A stretch of DNA of 48,072 bases from a virus. Shown here piece by piece: positions 6,429 through 14,095 of this stretch. Location of the stretch: positions 1 through 48,072 of IMG/VR virus record IMGVR_UViG_3300031673_000087. One strand, written 5' to 3'. Position 1 is the stretch's first letter. Every line of letters begins with the position of its first letter. The notes below the pieces were generated by a model, which saw nothing but the letters and a program-made list of their open reading frames with translations, searched no databases and was not told where the DNA came from. Made by a program: the position numbers and the translations under genes.

Positions 6429-7893
6429 CTATATAAACGCCTCTAATTGTACTATTGATGTACGTTTCTTACTCATCTTATCATAGCCCAAGTCAAAGCC
6501 GATGTAATTACGGCCGTATGCGAGTGCTACCTTGCCGGTAGTACCAGAGCCTATGAATGGGTCGAGTACAAGTCCTGGATGGAATCCTGCGCCACATTGA
6601 CAATCGCTGTAGTCAATAAACTCTTTCGGGATAGTTTCCTTATCCGCAGTATTTCTATATCCTTTTACCGATTGTTCTTCGGGTATCTGTCTTTTGAAAT
6701 CTGTATAGTCTTTTGTAGCTGTTTTCTTATATATCTTCTCTCTCGCCTTCCCACACTTATTACATATCTCTTTTGGACATCCTGCGAGTATCATAGGTGT
6801 GATAAGTTTCTCTGGGAATACGGCAAAATGGTCAAGCCAATCGTCTGTACTACCACATTTAGGGCATTTACGTTTCTCTATTTCTTCACCATATTCTATA
6901 ACAGTAATAGTAACAACCAAATTTCTATCAGTACCCTGAAAAAGTGAATTACATTTATCACAGAAATCGTAATTTGATGGTTGAGTTGGTATATCCCAGA
7001 CACAGCGTTTATTACGTTGCCCATATTTTTCGTTAGCTTCCCCAGATACTATCTCTTGTCTGGTATTTCCCCATCTTTTTCGTGGATTATTTTCTTCATA
7101 GGGTGTGCCTGGTCCACTTCCCTTTTTACTCCAACATTCGTTTCCCCATTTAGATATTTCAAACTGCTGTTCAAAATAATATTTCTGGCTCTTTGTGTAA
7201 AAGTAAACAGGCTCCCAGTCAACAGTGAATCTGTATTTTGAACTCGAGGGCATACAGTTCCGTTTCCACCATACAACTGTATTCCGTTTAATGAATCCAA
7301 GTTCGTCTGTCATCATGAGTGTGAAGCGTTCGGGTATCTGGCAGAGAGATTTGGCGGGAATAGATTCTTCTTGATATGGTTTCTTGTCAGGTACATATAC
7401 CTCTTTTTGCACGTCCTTATTTGCCCATGCGCCCTTACCGCTACCAGCGTACGAGTCTCCAATATTCACAAATACACAGCCCGTTTTCTTCAGCACTCGT
7501 TTTACCTCTACGAATATCTGTTTCAAATGCTGGATGTAGAGTTGGAATGTAGGTTCAAGTCCAAGACTACCACGCCATGCGTTACAGTGGATACAGAATT
7601 GACCTTGTGAACTATTCTTATTTGTTGCTTTCTCACGCCATCCCCTTTTAAATTCTGGATTTCCGGCTTGTAGATTAATTGGCCTTAATTGTTGATTTCC
7701 CCATTCATGCTCACAGTCCGGACCACTATTGTTATTATTGAGGTTATCCCATATCTGCGGCTCAAGTCCGTAATCCCTGAGTCCCCATTTACCAGTAGGG
7801 CGGAGACGTAATAACGCAGTCTATTGACTCGTCATCCAATAATCTCAGCCCTACTCTTGCATCTACCTTATGAGTCTTATTTATCTCAAGCAT
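6429..7893 (-). pseudogene. DNA (N4/N6) methyltransferase, frameshifted in motif IV
   Basis: The gene starts at 7893 (ATG overlapping the previous stop, TAATG) and reads 34 codons to CVITSPPYW, then hits TAA at 7789..7791. The other frame resumes at once with GLRDYGLEPQIWD and runs to the end, including a zinc-knuckle insert (CDKCNS, CPKCGS, CNKCGK), GDSYAGSG and the SAM-binding box DPFIGSGTTG near the C-terminus. Motif order is that of a phage beta-type amino-methyltransferase with SPPYW as catalytic motif. Compared with the usual SPPYWGLRDYG there are about 7 extra bases (net +1). As written the enzyme is split. The downstream part has only non-ATG starts (TTG at 7526). Confidence 0.8.
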
Positions 7894-8474
7894 TATGTAT
7901 TAGCCTCAAAGAATGCTCTTGAGAAGCCTGGCGGTGTGATTGCTCGTGCTTCTTTTCTTGTATGATAGTCTAAATTAACAAGACTTCTCTTTATTCTATC
8001 TCTATCTATTAATGGTTTTAATAAATCCCCGACAATTCTTTTTTTTGGTATTTTAAAATATCCCCATAAGTCAGTTGTTTTAACCCACAAATCACCATAT
8101 TCATAAGCCTTAAATGTGAAAAATGGCTTGCCCAATAATTGTCTCAAAAATCCTCTTGGGTTTTCTAAACACCAGAATTGAAGTTTACTTAAATATCTGC
8201 ATCCCCAAATAAAATCTAAGCAAGCTATCACTAACTCCATACCTTCTCTTAAGTCTCGCTTTTTCTTTGCGGTTTTTTCGTTTCTGGCAATCGAAAATTG
8301 AGTACAATCTGGAGATGCAAATATTCCATAGACTCCTGCGTGCGGCTTTAAATCATATACATCATTCTCAGGCAATGTTATTCTCCGGACATCATAACCA
8401 TTTTTTAGATATTCTTCTGTCCATGCACCCGTACCGGCACAGAGGTCATATATTATTTTTTCACTATTCAGCAT
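7893..8474 (-). CDS. Compact cytosine-C5 methyltransferase-like protein
   Basis: A 193-residue protein with C5-methyltransferase motifs in order: IYDLCAGTGAWTEEY (SAM loop, about 8-22), FASPDCTQFS (motif IV with the Pro-Asp-Cys nucleophile, about 52-61) and CLENPRGFL (ENP in place of ENV, about 103-111). It lacks the target-recognition domain and C-terminal motifs IX-X of full-length enzymes, which are about 300 or more residues. It ends ITPPGFSRAFFEAN. It may be a minimal phage C5-MTase or act on nucleotides or another substrate. It is coupled to the frameshifted methyltransferase downstream. Confidence 0.7.
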   Translation of the reverse strand: MLNSEKIIYDLCAGTGAWTEEYLKNGYDVRRITLPENDVYDLKPHAGVYGIFASPDCTQFSIARNEKTAKKKRDLREGMELVIACLDFIWGCRYLSKLQFWCLENPRGFLRQLLGKPFFTFKAYEYGDLWVKTTDLWGYFKIPKKRIVGDLLKPLIDRDRIKRSLVNLDYHTRKEARAITPPGFSRAFFEANT

Positions 8475-8483
8475 AATCTATTA

Positions 8484-8591
8484 TCAACCCCATATCATAA
8501 AGCCTATGCCAATGCCAAAAAGTATTCCGCATACCAGAAACAGAAATGAATTTAAAACGTATCCTAATACTATGTAGCTATGGTCTGTCAT
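8484..8591 (-). CDS. 35-aa single-pass membrane protein
   Basis: ATG at 8591 overlaps the previous stop (ATGA). The product is one hydrophobic span (VLNSFLFLVCGILFGIGIGF) with a short polar N-terminus. It is too short for a standard holin and is far from the lysis genes. It may be an early membrane-acting peptide. The coupled start and clean hydrophobic profile support a real gene. Confidence 0.5.
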   Translation of the reverse strand: MTDHSYIVLGYVLNSFLFLVCGILFGIGIGFMIWG

Positions 8592-8773
8592 TTGTTTATT
8601 TCTTTCTTTGTTTTATCCCGAAGCTTTTTAAGCTCATGGTCATACTCCCCATTTTTCAGTGCTTTGCGAATACACTTAAGACACAAACCGCTTTTTGTAG
8701 CACCACCATCATGACATCTCACACATTTTTGGTCTAAATTAACAGTAAATGTTGGTATGTTATCTTTACTCAT
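8588..8773 (-). CDS. Small zinc-ribbon protein
   Basis: A 61-residue protein with CVRCHDGG and CLKC (about residues 17-34), a four-Cys zinc knuckle, followed by a highly charged helix. The second ATG (8773) gives better spacing from AAGGG than the ATG two codons upstream. It is in a tight series of small genes: its start overlaps the end of the 53-aa gene upstream, and its stop overlaps the membrane-peptide start. Function is unknown. Confidence 0.6.
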   Translation of the reverse strand: MSKDNIPTFTVNLDQKCVRCHDGGATKSGLCLKCIRKALKNGEYDHELKKLRDKTKKEINK

Positions 8774-8927
8774 CTTCATAACCCTTCGGCTCAGGTATCG
8801 GTTTGGTTGAGAAGTAACCGTTATACTGTTTGAATTTCCATATTCGTATTACATAAGGGTTGTCATCTTTATGTTTTTTATACCAATAATGCCCAGATTT
8901 CTCAGGTTTTGTCTTTGTCCATTTCAT
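8766..8927 (-). CDS. Small hypothetical protein (53 aa)
   Basis: ATG at 8927 follows AAAGGCAACAAG. The product begins MKWTKTKPEKSGHYWYKK and is rich in Trp, Tyr and Lys. The WTKxKPxxxGxYWY pattern is typical of small phage proteins of unknown role that adopt a short beta fold. It overlaps the next gene and is preceded by a hairpin at 8945..8969. Confidence 0.6.
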   Translation of the reverse strand: MKWTKTKPEKSGHYWYKKHKDDNPYVIRIWKFKQYNGYFSTKPIPEPKGYEDE

Positions 8928-8944
8928 CTTGTTGCCTTTCTATT

Positions 8945-8969
8945 GCGGTAGGAAGGAATAGACTACCGC
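8945..8969 (-). promoter_or_regulatory. Leader hairpin
   Basis: A 7-bp perfect stem GCGGTAG/CTACCGC with an 11-nt loop ends 18 nt before the ATG of the 53-aa gene, just ahead of its AGAAAGG ribosome site. It has no U tract. Confidence 0.45.
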
Positions 8970-9010
8970 TAACTTATGCTGTGATTGGTTTTACGGACTA
9001 TTTCCCTTCT

Positions 9011-9202
9011 TTAACAGTTATCATTTGAAAAGCGATCGCAAGTTGAATAATGGATATCGTTATCATCGTGGTCAAAAGTAATAGTCTCATCTCTTTCGCA
9101 ATCATATTCTTCGCCGATTCCTCTGAATTTCGTATATTTACAACGAAAGCACGTATGACCCTTTGTTGACCTGTAATTTTTAGGTGGTAATAATTTTCTC
9201 AT
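9011..9202 (-). CDS. Small Cys-rich protein
   Basis: A 63-residue protein with CFRCKY, a later CERD and a final STCDRF, giving four cysteines spaced for one metal ion. The start at 9202 follows GGAGGATTAAA and lies one base past the DUF5131 stop. An upstream in-frame start exists but has no ribosome site. It is probably a small zinc protein co-expressed with the DUF5131 protein. Confidence 0.6.
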   Translation of the reverse strand: MRKLLPPKNYRSTKGHTCFRCKYTKFRGIGEEYDCERDETITFDHDDNDIHYSTCDRFSNDNC

Positions 9203-9203
9203 T

Positions 9204-9980
9204 TTAATCCTCCGGAAATTCTGCATATATATGCCCGTCAAGTTCTGGCATGTGAATCACTTTCCCGTTTATTTCCATTTGTTTCAGGAAAAAAGGGACA
9301 CCAGCATCAATACACTGGTCTCTTAAATTCCTTATGCAGTCTATATCTACATGCCTGCGATTCTGTCCTGATTCGCAACCACAGATTACCCAACTCAGCT
9401 TGTGAGAAGTCAAGTCAATATTTGATAAACATGGTTCAACACTCACAATCCTCTTGCTTGCCGGTATCTGTAAAAGAATCGGTATCATTTCATCAAGGTC
9501 TTTTTGTGTGGAGACTGAGATGCCGAGCCAGAGATTATTGAACCATGTATTTCTTCTATTAGATTTCATGTATTCTGTGAATTTAATTGCCATATCAGGT
9601 CGTTTTGTTAATATTATAAAAGTATGATAATAACCCGGCGCCATACACAATTCTTTGAATGAACAATCAAAAATAGTATCAAATACTTTCTCTATGAAAT
9701 CAAACGGCACATCCTTATGAAACAGATCGCCCATTGAACACACAAATATTTTGCGAGGTTTTCTCCAATGCAACGGTTTTTCTAAACGGTCATAATGCAA
9801 TAGAACATCGTTAAAATCCATTGTATCATAATTTTCAATATTATGCTTTGCATGTGTGCCAATCCTTATGAAACGATGAGCTATCCGCTCTGCATAGCAG
9901 TTTTGACAGCCTTCACGTATCTTTGTACATCCTGTTACTGGATTCCATACTTCATCACACCATTGTATTTTTGTGCTCAT
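9204..9980 (-). CDS. DUF5131 / phage Gp37-Gp68 family protein
   Basis: A 258-residue protein starting MSTKIQWCDEVWNPVTG and continuing CTKIREGCQNCYAERIA, the three-Cys signature of the DUF5131 (Gp37/Gp68) family, thought to hold an iron-sulfur cluster. Further family blocks are VCSMGDLFH, FIILTKRPD, WLGISVSTQKD, VEPCL and WVICGCESG. The length is normal for the family. Substrate is unknown; the fold is radical-SAM-like. The ATG at 9980 is chosen from AAAGGGAATGAT, and the gene overlaps its upstream neighbour. Confidence 0.85.
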   Translation of the reverse strand: MSTKIQWCDEVWNPVTGCTKIREGCQNCYAERIAHRFIRIGTHAKHNIENYDTMDFNDVLLHYDRLEKPLHWRKPRKIFVCSMGDLFHKDVPFDFIEKVFDTIFDCSFKELCMAPGYYHTFIILTKRPDMAIKFTEYMKSNRRNTWFNNLWLGISVSTQKDLDEMIPILLQIPASKRIVSVEPCLSNIDLTSHKLSWVICGCESGQNRRHVDIDCIRNLRDQCIDAGVPFFLKQMEINGKVIHMPELDGHIYAEFPED

Positions 9981-9981
9981 A

Positions 9982-10227
9982 TCATTCCCTTTCAGCCCGA
10001 ACATATAAGGCTACCCGAAAGTCTTTGCGTGTCCATATTCTGTTTGCTTTTTTAAACTCTTTATACACCTTGTTTTTAAGGATTACAGCTCCTTTATGTG
10101 TTGATGAATAAATATCATTAGCCCAATTTGCATGGCACCATTTACCAGCACTTCTATATTCCACCACATAAATACTTCTTTCACCGGCTTTATCACCTAT
10201 AGATTTTCTCGTATGCAAGTTAATCAT
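9982..10227 (-). CDS. Hypothetical protein
   Basis: An 81-residue basic protein (RSIYVVEYRSAGKWC, then a Lys/Arg-rich C-terminus). It looks like a small beta-rich protein. No family is recognised. Its stop overlaps the ribosome site and start region of the DUF5131 gene, so the two are probably made together. Confidence 0.5.
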   Translation of the reverse strand: MINLHTRKSIGDKAGERSIYVVEYRSAGKWCHANWANDIYSSTHKGAVILKNKVYKEFKKANRIWTRKDFRVALYVRAERE

Positions 10228-10270
10228 TTGATTTGCCCTCTCAATTAATGATAGGATTTGGGTATTTCAA

Positions 10271-10711
10271 TTATTTAACACCGAGCTTTTCCATTTCTTT
10301 TTCATCAATGACCGCTTCTTTACCATTACTACATTTTAATTCAAACACATCAATGGATTTCTCTCCTATCTTAACAAGTTTGCAAGAATCACCAATGAGC
10401 CTGATGTCTAAATCAACATTATCAAACTTAAAGTTGAACTTCTTCTCGCTTGTTTTTATGTCTCGATATTTTATCTTACCCAAGTGTTTGTGAAATATTT
10501 TGAGTACACCCGAGATATACTTCGGATGTTCAATATAAACATAAACTGATAAAGTATAAATGTAGGTATAATAGAACATTGAACTAAATTCATTAACTTT
10601 TTCTAATTCCTGCTTTATTTCATCCATTTTGTAACAGACTTTATCAAGTTTTTTAATCTCTTCAGCCCAAAAGTGATACTCTTTTATTCTTTCTTCAATT
10701 TGAGGATGCAT
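10271..10711 (-). CDS. Hypothetical helical protein
   Basis: A 146-residue protein. The N-terminal 45 residues are a charged helix, probably coiled coil (IEERIKEYHFWAEEIKKL), followed by a Tyr-rich segment (MFYYTYIYTLSVYVYI) and a basic C-terminal half. The start follows GGAGGGACAATAAG inside the end of the upstream gene. It belongs to a run of three genes with near-identical start contexts (10271, 10713, 10927). Function is unknown. Confidence 0.55.
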   Translation of the reverse strand: MHPQIEERIKEYHFWAEEIKKLDKVCYKMDEIKQELEKVNEFSSMFYYTYIYTLSVYVYIEHPKYISGVLKIFHKHLGKIKYRDIKTSEKKFNFKFDNVDLDIRLIGDSCKLVKIGEKSIDVFELKCSNGKEAVIDEKEMEKLGVK

Positions 10712-10712
10712 C

Positions 10713-10925
10713 TTATTGTCCCTCCTCTTTCTCAGGTACATTTTCTATATCACCATATTTTTCAAGTAAAGGTTCAACTTCATCATAAATACTGTATCCT
10801 TTTTCTAATAATACTGCAGCATTATGAAGTTGACTTCTTCCAATTATTACTGCAGACTGAATATTGCTATTCTTAGTCAGATTGATTTCTGCTCCTTGAA
10901 GAGCTTCTAAAATTGATACTGACAT
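10713..10925 (-). CDS. Hypothetical small protein
   Basis: A 70-residue acidic protein (MSVSILEALQGAEINL, then GRSQLHNAAVLLEKGY). The sequence suggests a short helical bundle. The start at 10925 uses GAGGAGGGAAAATAAG. It is translationally coupled on both sides. No family is recognised. Confidence 0.55.
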   Translation of the reverse strand: MSVSILEALQGAEINLTKNSNIQSAVIIGRSQLHNAAVLLEKGYSIYDEVEPLLEKYGDIENVPEKEEGQ

Positions 10926-10926
10926 C

Positions 10927-11118
10927 TTATTTTCCCTCCTCTTTTTCCAGATAAGCATTGATTATTGAGACAACATTATCAATATTGTCATTAATGTAAT
11001 AACCATCTTCTGAAGAAGTATAGATGATTGCACCCGCTGGTATATTATGGTCTTCTAAAACAGCATGGACTTTCTCTGGGTTAATCCATTTGTCACCTAT
11101 TTTTATCAATCTTGACAT
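10927..11118 (-). CDS. Hypothetical small protein
   Basis: A 63-residue protein (MSRLIKIGDKWINPEKV). It could be a small beta-alpha protein. The ATG at 11118 follows AAAAGGACAATAAG and lies directly after a 154-nt structured element. Being the first gene after that element, it is the likeliest target of any cis regulation there. Function is unknown. Confidence 0.55.
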   Translation of the reverse strand: MSRLIKIGDKWINPEKVHAVLEDHNIPAGAIIYTSSEDGYYINDNIDNVVSIINAYLEKEEGK

Positions 11119-11134
11119 CTTATTGTCCTTTTCT

Positions 11135-11288
11135 GCAGGGCTGTCTGGTGTCTGGCCTTTTACCCTCACTGTCCATTCTATCGGGCTTCAACCCTTCTCA
11201 GCTTTCGCTCCAGTCCACCTGATAGATTAAATAGCCTACTCTTTGCTCATTTTTTGCTACCTGTGAGTTGCACCTACAACAGCCCCGC
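11135..11288 (-). ncRNA. Candidate structured RNA / cis-regulatory leader
   Basis: A 154-nt GC-rich region without a convincing gene. Nested pairings on the transcribed strand are: closing stem GCGGGGCTGT/ACAGCCCTGC (10 bp, one wobble), GGTG/CACC, CTCAC/GTGAG, GTAGC/GCTAT, TCTATC/GATAGA, a GGGTT/AGCCC hairpin, and AGC-GAAA-GCT with a GNRA tetraloop. It ends 17 nt before an ATG, just ahead of the ribosome site. The organisation is that of a multi-stem leader RNA. The pairings were found by eye only. Confidence 0.45.
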
Positions 11289-11291
11289 ATT

Positions 11292-11331
11292 TTCTTCTCG
11301 TTATGGTTTCCTTTAGGGGAGATGAGAAGAA
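11292..11331 (-). promoter_or_regulatory. Hairpin after the exonuclease gene
   Basis: An 8-bp perfect stem TTCTTCTC/GAGAAGAA encloses a CTCCCCTAAAGGAAAC segment that also occurs, with one base fewer, near 670 in the other orientation. It lies 4 nt after the exonuclease stop. There is no U tract, so it could be an mRNA-processing or stabilising structure. Confidence 0.4.
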
Positions 11332-11334
11332 TTG

Positions 11335-11982
11335 TTATTTAAAGTTCTTTTCGAGTTCGTATAATTCACGGCAATGTTTAAATACAAGCCAACCATTAGA
11401 AATATCATCCTTGCTCAGCTTGTGATAAGCGAATGCACCTGTTTCTCTGTTTAGGTGTAGTATATATGTTTCTTTAATATTATTGCCTGTTTGTTCTGTA
11501 TAAGCCTTAGCGTATGCGGACACTTGGATTTTATGATTGGGATAAATACCTTTCCCTGTCTTGAAATCCACCAGCCAGAAGGAAACATTTTTCTTTGCAA
11601 TCAAATCAAGAGTACCACCATATTTATATTTTTCACTGACAACTTTGATTTCACTATCAATATATTCAAGTTTATTATCTTTCTCCCAATCAAGGAAACC
11701 GAGAAATCCATTCTCGGCTTTATCAATATCATTTTTGGAATAATCACTCAGGTCCGGCTCAATGCCTTTGATATGACATTCAATTATGTAATGGGTGAGT
11801 GTGCCGATGTTGGCGGCAGTATCCCTGATTTTATTAGGATCGTTTCCTGCAAGAGCCTCACGTCTCGCCCAAGCTATTAGTGCATTTTTGTCCCATCCAA
11901 GTTGTCCCACAACCGTGGTAACGCCCGGAACTCTTGTGCCGTCCTGCGTGGAATATCGGGTATGAGCTTTAATGTTCGACAT
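11335..11982 (-). CDS. PD-(D/E)XK exonuclease (RecB/Cas4-like)
   Basis: A 215-residue nuclease. Conserved elements in order are NIGTLTHYIIECHIKG (GTxxH...E, about 59-74), YGGTLDLIAK (catalytic Asp, about 120-129), WLVDFKTGKG (DxK, about 136-145) and HKIQVSAYAKAY (QxxxY, about 150-161). This is the phage exonuclease pattern. It sits next to a Rad52-like annealing protein, so the pair should form a Red-like recombination system: it degrades DNA ends and the partner anneals the exposed strands. The start follows AAAAGGAGTAATA. Confidence 0.85.
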   Translation of the reverse strand: MSNIKAHTRYSTQDGTRVPGVTTVVGQLGWDKNALIAWARREALAGNDPNKIRDTAANIGTLTHYIIECHIKGIEPDLSDYSKNDIDKAENGFLGFLDWEKDNKLEYIDSEIKVVSEKYKYGGTLDLIAKKNVSFWLVDFKTGKGIYPNHKIQVSAYAKAYTEQTGNNIKETYILHLNRETGAFAYHKLSKDDISNGWLVFKHCRELYELEKNFK

Positions 11983-11993
11983 TATTACTCCTT

Positions 11994-12794
11994 TTAGAAG
12001 GGTAAGTCATCCTCAAATTCTGGTTCTTCTTCTGGGATGTTATTGTTTTTGGGAACAGGTTCTTTTGTTTCTTCTGGATCAGGGAATACATTCTTTAAAA
12101 GGTTTGTGACGTTCACTGAATCCTGGATATAATCAATAACTTTTGAGGCTTCATTTGACGTTAAAGTTTTCATGCTGTCTACGTCATGGTATAGAAAGGC
12201 AGAAACCGCTCTTTTTGCGTTATCACGACTGACTGTGTTCTTGTCGAATATCGCATAGATAGCACCTATTTGTTTCTCGGTTATTTTGCCATCACCAGAT
12301 TGTTTAGGTGATGGATTATTCGGGGGTGAAGTTCCGGTTGGCGGTAAGTTTCCCCCTTTATATTCACCCTTGTAAACATCGAGACCTACTCCGAGAAAGC
12401 TTGCACCCTTGCAGATTGCGTTCGTTCTTGCTCCTTTGTAGGCATCAGCAACGCATGTATGACCTGTTTTTGTGGTGACTATATGCTTTCCGCCCTCACA
12501 AGAAACTGCATGCTTCTCACTGTCAATCATGAACCACAGTTCCGCCAAAACCACAAGTTCCTTTTTGCCGAGTATCCATTCCTTTACATCAAGACCCCAT
12601 CCTATGCCACATAAACCGAATACATTATTGAGCCTCTCGATAACATAATAGGCATCCAGAGTGGTAAGCTTAAAACCTCTTGAATTGTCCGAGCCGTAAG
12701 CCATTTTATCAAAAGACTCATGCAGTTTCTTTTTAAGTTCTTCTAAATTAATTTTCTTTTTAGCCTCTACATTTGCTATTTTGTTCGTTTCCAT
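11994..12794 (-). CDS. Rad52-like single-strand annealing protein with SSB-like tail
   Basis: A 266-residue protein. Residues about 45-150 match the Rad52/Sak-type annealing core: VFGLCGIGWG, CEGGK, then ADAYKGARTNAICKGASFLG and GLDVYKGEY. A Pro/Gly/Asn-rich linker follows, then a small helical domain (ITEKQIGAIYAIF, about 180-235). The protein ends EFEDDLPF, very like the acidic tip of bacterial SSB, which recruits SSB-binding partners. The function would be annealing of strands made by the adjacent exonuclease. The start follows AAAGGAGAGAACG. Confidence 0.75.
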   Translation of the reverse strand: METNKIANVEAKKKINLEELKKKLHESFDKMAYGSDNSRGFKLTTLDAYYVIERLNNVFGLCGIGWGLDVKEWILGKKELVVLAELWFMIDSEKHAVSCEGGKHIVTTKTGHTCVADAYKGARTNAICKGASFLGVGLDVYKGEYKGGNLPPTGTSPPNNPSPKQSGDGKITEKQIGAIYAIFDKNTVSRDNAKRAVSAFLYHDVDSMKTLTSNEASKVIDYIQDSVNVTNLLKNVFPDPEETKEPVPKNNNIPEEEPEFEDDLPF

Positions 12795-13194
12795 CGTTCT
12801 CTCCTTTTTTTATCCAATCCTCCGGAATCTCTTCCATTTCATCATCACCGATTGCTTTTTTTATCTTTCTCTCAGTCAAGATATTGTATGCATCAACCAG
12901 TGTGGCTATGAACATATTGCTTGAAAACTCATAATGCTCATAATAACCGTCTGTCAAATGGAGGCTATCCTGAATATAAATCCGTTCGTATGATTTTATG
13001 CCGGCTTCATCGGTTAAAAGAGTGTGGTTGAAATCAGGACAGTAGTGGCCTATGTACAATTGAATGATTTTTTTAATAATCCATGCACCAATTTTAAAAA
13101 GGTCATGTTTCTTTGTTTCAGATAATGACTTATCACCGTTTACAGAATCACCGACAATATCTAATGCCTTTGATAAATATTCTACTTGGTTCAT
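12760..13194 (-). CDS. Hypothetical protein in recombination operon
   Basis: A 144-residue acidic helical protein (KALDIVGDSV, KIGAWIIKKIIQLYIG). No family is recognised. Its last 35 nt overlap the annealing-protein gene in another frame, so both are expressed from one transcript. The start follows GGAGGGATGTAAA. It may be an accessory recombination or anti-host protein, but only position supports this. Confidence 0.55.
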   Translation of the reverse strand: MNQVEYLSKALDIVGDSVNGDKSLSETKKHDLFKIGAWIIKKIIQLYIGHYCPDFNHTLLTDEAGIKSYERIYIQDSLHLTDGYYEHYEFSSNMFIATLVDAYNILTERKIKKAIGDDEMEEIPEDWIKKGENDGNEQNSKCRG

Positions 13195-13195
13195 T

Positions 13196-13456
13196 TTACA
13201 TCCCTCCTTTATAATCCTTCAAATACATTGCCCTCTCATAATTTGTTTTGAATTTACGTGGCTCTGGAACAGGTTTCTGTTTTTTCCCATTTCCGAAATA
13301 TTCGGAGTCAACCGGGATTCTGATATGTCCGTTAGCAAGCCTGAATGCACCCTCGATAAGATTTTGTTTAAAATGATTGCGGACAGTATGGGTAGATAAG
13401 CCTACTATTACTGCAACCTCTGGGATTGATAAGAATTTTTGCTCAATTGCTATCAT
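13196..13456 (-). CDS. Excisionase/MerR-like winged-helix protein
   Basis: An 86-residue protein. FLSIPEVAVIVGLSTHTVRN (about 8-27), then RLANGHIRIP, is the helix-turn-helix plus wing of the Xis/MerR excisionase-type fold. Its size fits phage excisionases and small early regulators. It is close to the lysogeny region but transcribed with the early genes, which suits an excisionase or early activator. The start follows GGATAATAATA. Confidence 0.65.
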   Translation of the reverse strand: MIAIEQKFLSIPEVAVIVGLSTHTVRNHFKQNLIEGAFRLANGHIRIPVDSEYFGNGKKQKPVPEPRKFKTNYERAMYLKDYKGGM

Positions 13457-13461
13457 TATTA

Positions 13462-13650
13462 TTATCCATTTTTCTTGTATTCTTTTATAGCTTCAACTAA
13501 TTGTGGGAATGCTTTTTTTAATTGCCTGAGCTCATACTTTTTTCCTATTAGAGCCGCAAGCATTTGTGATAAATCAAAATCATTATACTCACCTTGCAAC
13601 CGTATGATATTGAGCCAATCTTCTTTTGTATGGATGTCAACGGCTTTCAT
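13462..13650 (-). CDS. Hypothetical small early protein
   Basis: A 62-residue charged helical protein (KEDWLNIIRLQGEY, then QLVEAIKEYKKN). The ending and size suggest a small DNA- or protein-binding early product. The start abuts the stop of a 19-codon frame upstream (TAAATG). No family is recognised. Confidence 0.5.
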   Translation of the reverse strand: MKAVDIHTKEDWLNIIRLQGEYNDFDLSQMLAALIGKKYELRQLKKAFPQLVEAIKEYKKNG

Positions 13651-13710
13651 TTATACCTCGATGTTTTTGCGGAAGTTTTTAGTGATGGATTGTGGTGATT
13701 TATCTGTCAT
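13651..13710 (-). CDS. Possible 19-aa micro-protein
   Basis: ATG at 13710 opens 19 codons (MTDKSPQSITKNFRKNIEV) ending directly at the next ATG (TAAATG). The tight junction is the only support. The ribosome site is weak. It could be a leader peptide or a remnant. Confidence 0.25.
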   Translation of the reverse strand: MTDKSPQSITKNFRKNIEV

Positions 13711-13751
13711 AATAATCTTAAGTGAATTTCAATTTTCTTTAATGGTATCCC

Positions 13752-13961
13752 TTAAATGAATTTTCTATTACGACAAATAAAATCCCTTAATTTCTTCGCA
13801 GTTTCTATTCCACATTTTGTGCGATTATTTAAGGGATTATAAATTTGAAAATAGCCGACATCCAATTCTCTTGAAAGTGTTCGGCAATCTCTATTTGTTG
13901 CACTCATAATTTTTCTGATTTTTTCTTTTTCCTCGGCATCTAATACATTGCCCTTTCTCAT
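13752..13961 (-). CDS. Cro-like HTH regulator
   Basis: A 69-residue protein, first gene of the leftward early operon. It has a helix-turn-helix (CRTLSRELDVGYFQIYNPL, about 28-46) and a basic C-terminus. The ATG at 13961 is supported by GGGGGATAAT; the longer frame upstream runs through the promoter and is rejected. Its position opposite a repressor gene, across shared half-site repeats, is that of Cro. It is expected to repress the rightward repressor promoter after infection. Confidence 0.7.
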   Translation of the reverse strand: MRKGNVLDAEEKEKIRKIMSATNRDCRTLSRELDVGYFQIYNPLNNRTKCGIETAKKLRDFICRNRKFI

Positions 13962-14016
13962 ATTATCCCCCGGTTTGCTTAAAGAACAAAGTTGTTTGCT
14001 TATTATGTTTGCTCTA

Positions 14017-14045
14017 ATAATATATACAATTTTATACCTTGTCAA
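14017..14045 (-). promoter_or_regulatory. Leftward early promoter
   Basis: TTGACA (14040..14045, minus strand) and TATTAT (14017..14022) are separated by 17 bp, an excellent sigma-70-type promoter. It drives the Cro-like gene and the early operon. Operator half-sites lie immediately downstream of the -10 box. Confidence 0.65.
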
Positions 14046-14095
14046 GATATATTATGAGCAAATGTTAAAATATTGCTTAATAATAAAGAAAACGC

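Noticed and set aside
6429-7526. Methyltransferase annotated as a 365-residue protein starting at TTG 7526
   Set aside because: The frame and homology-like sequence continue far upstream to the frameshift near 7790, and the catalytic SPPYW motif lies in the upstream frame, so the short form would be an N-terminally truncated product.
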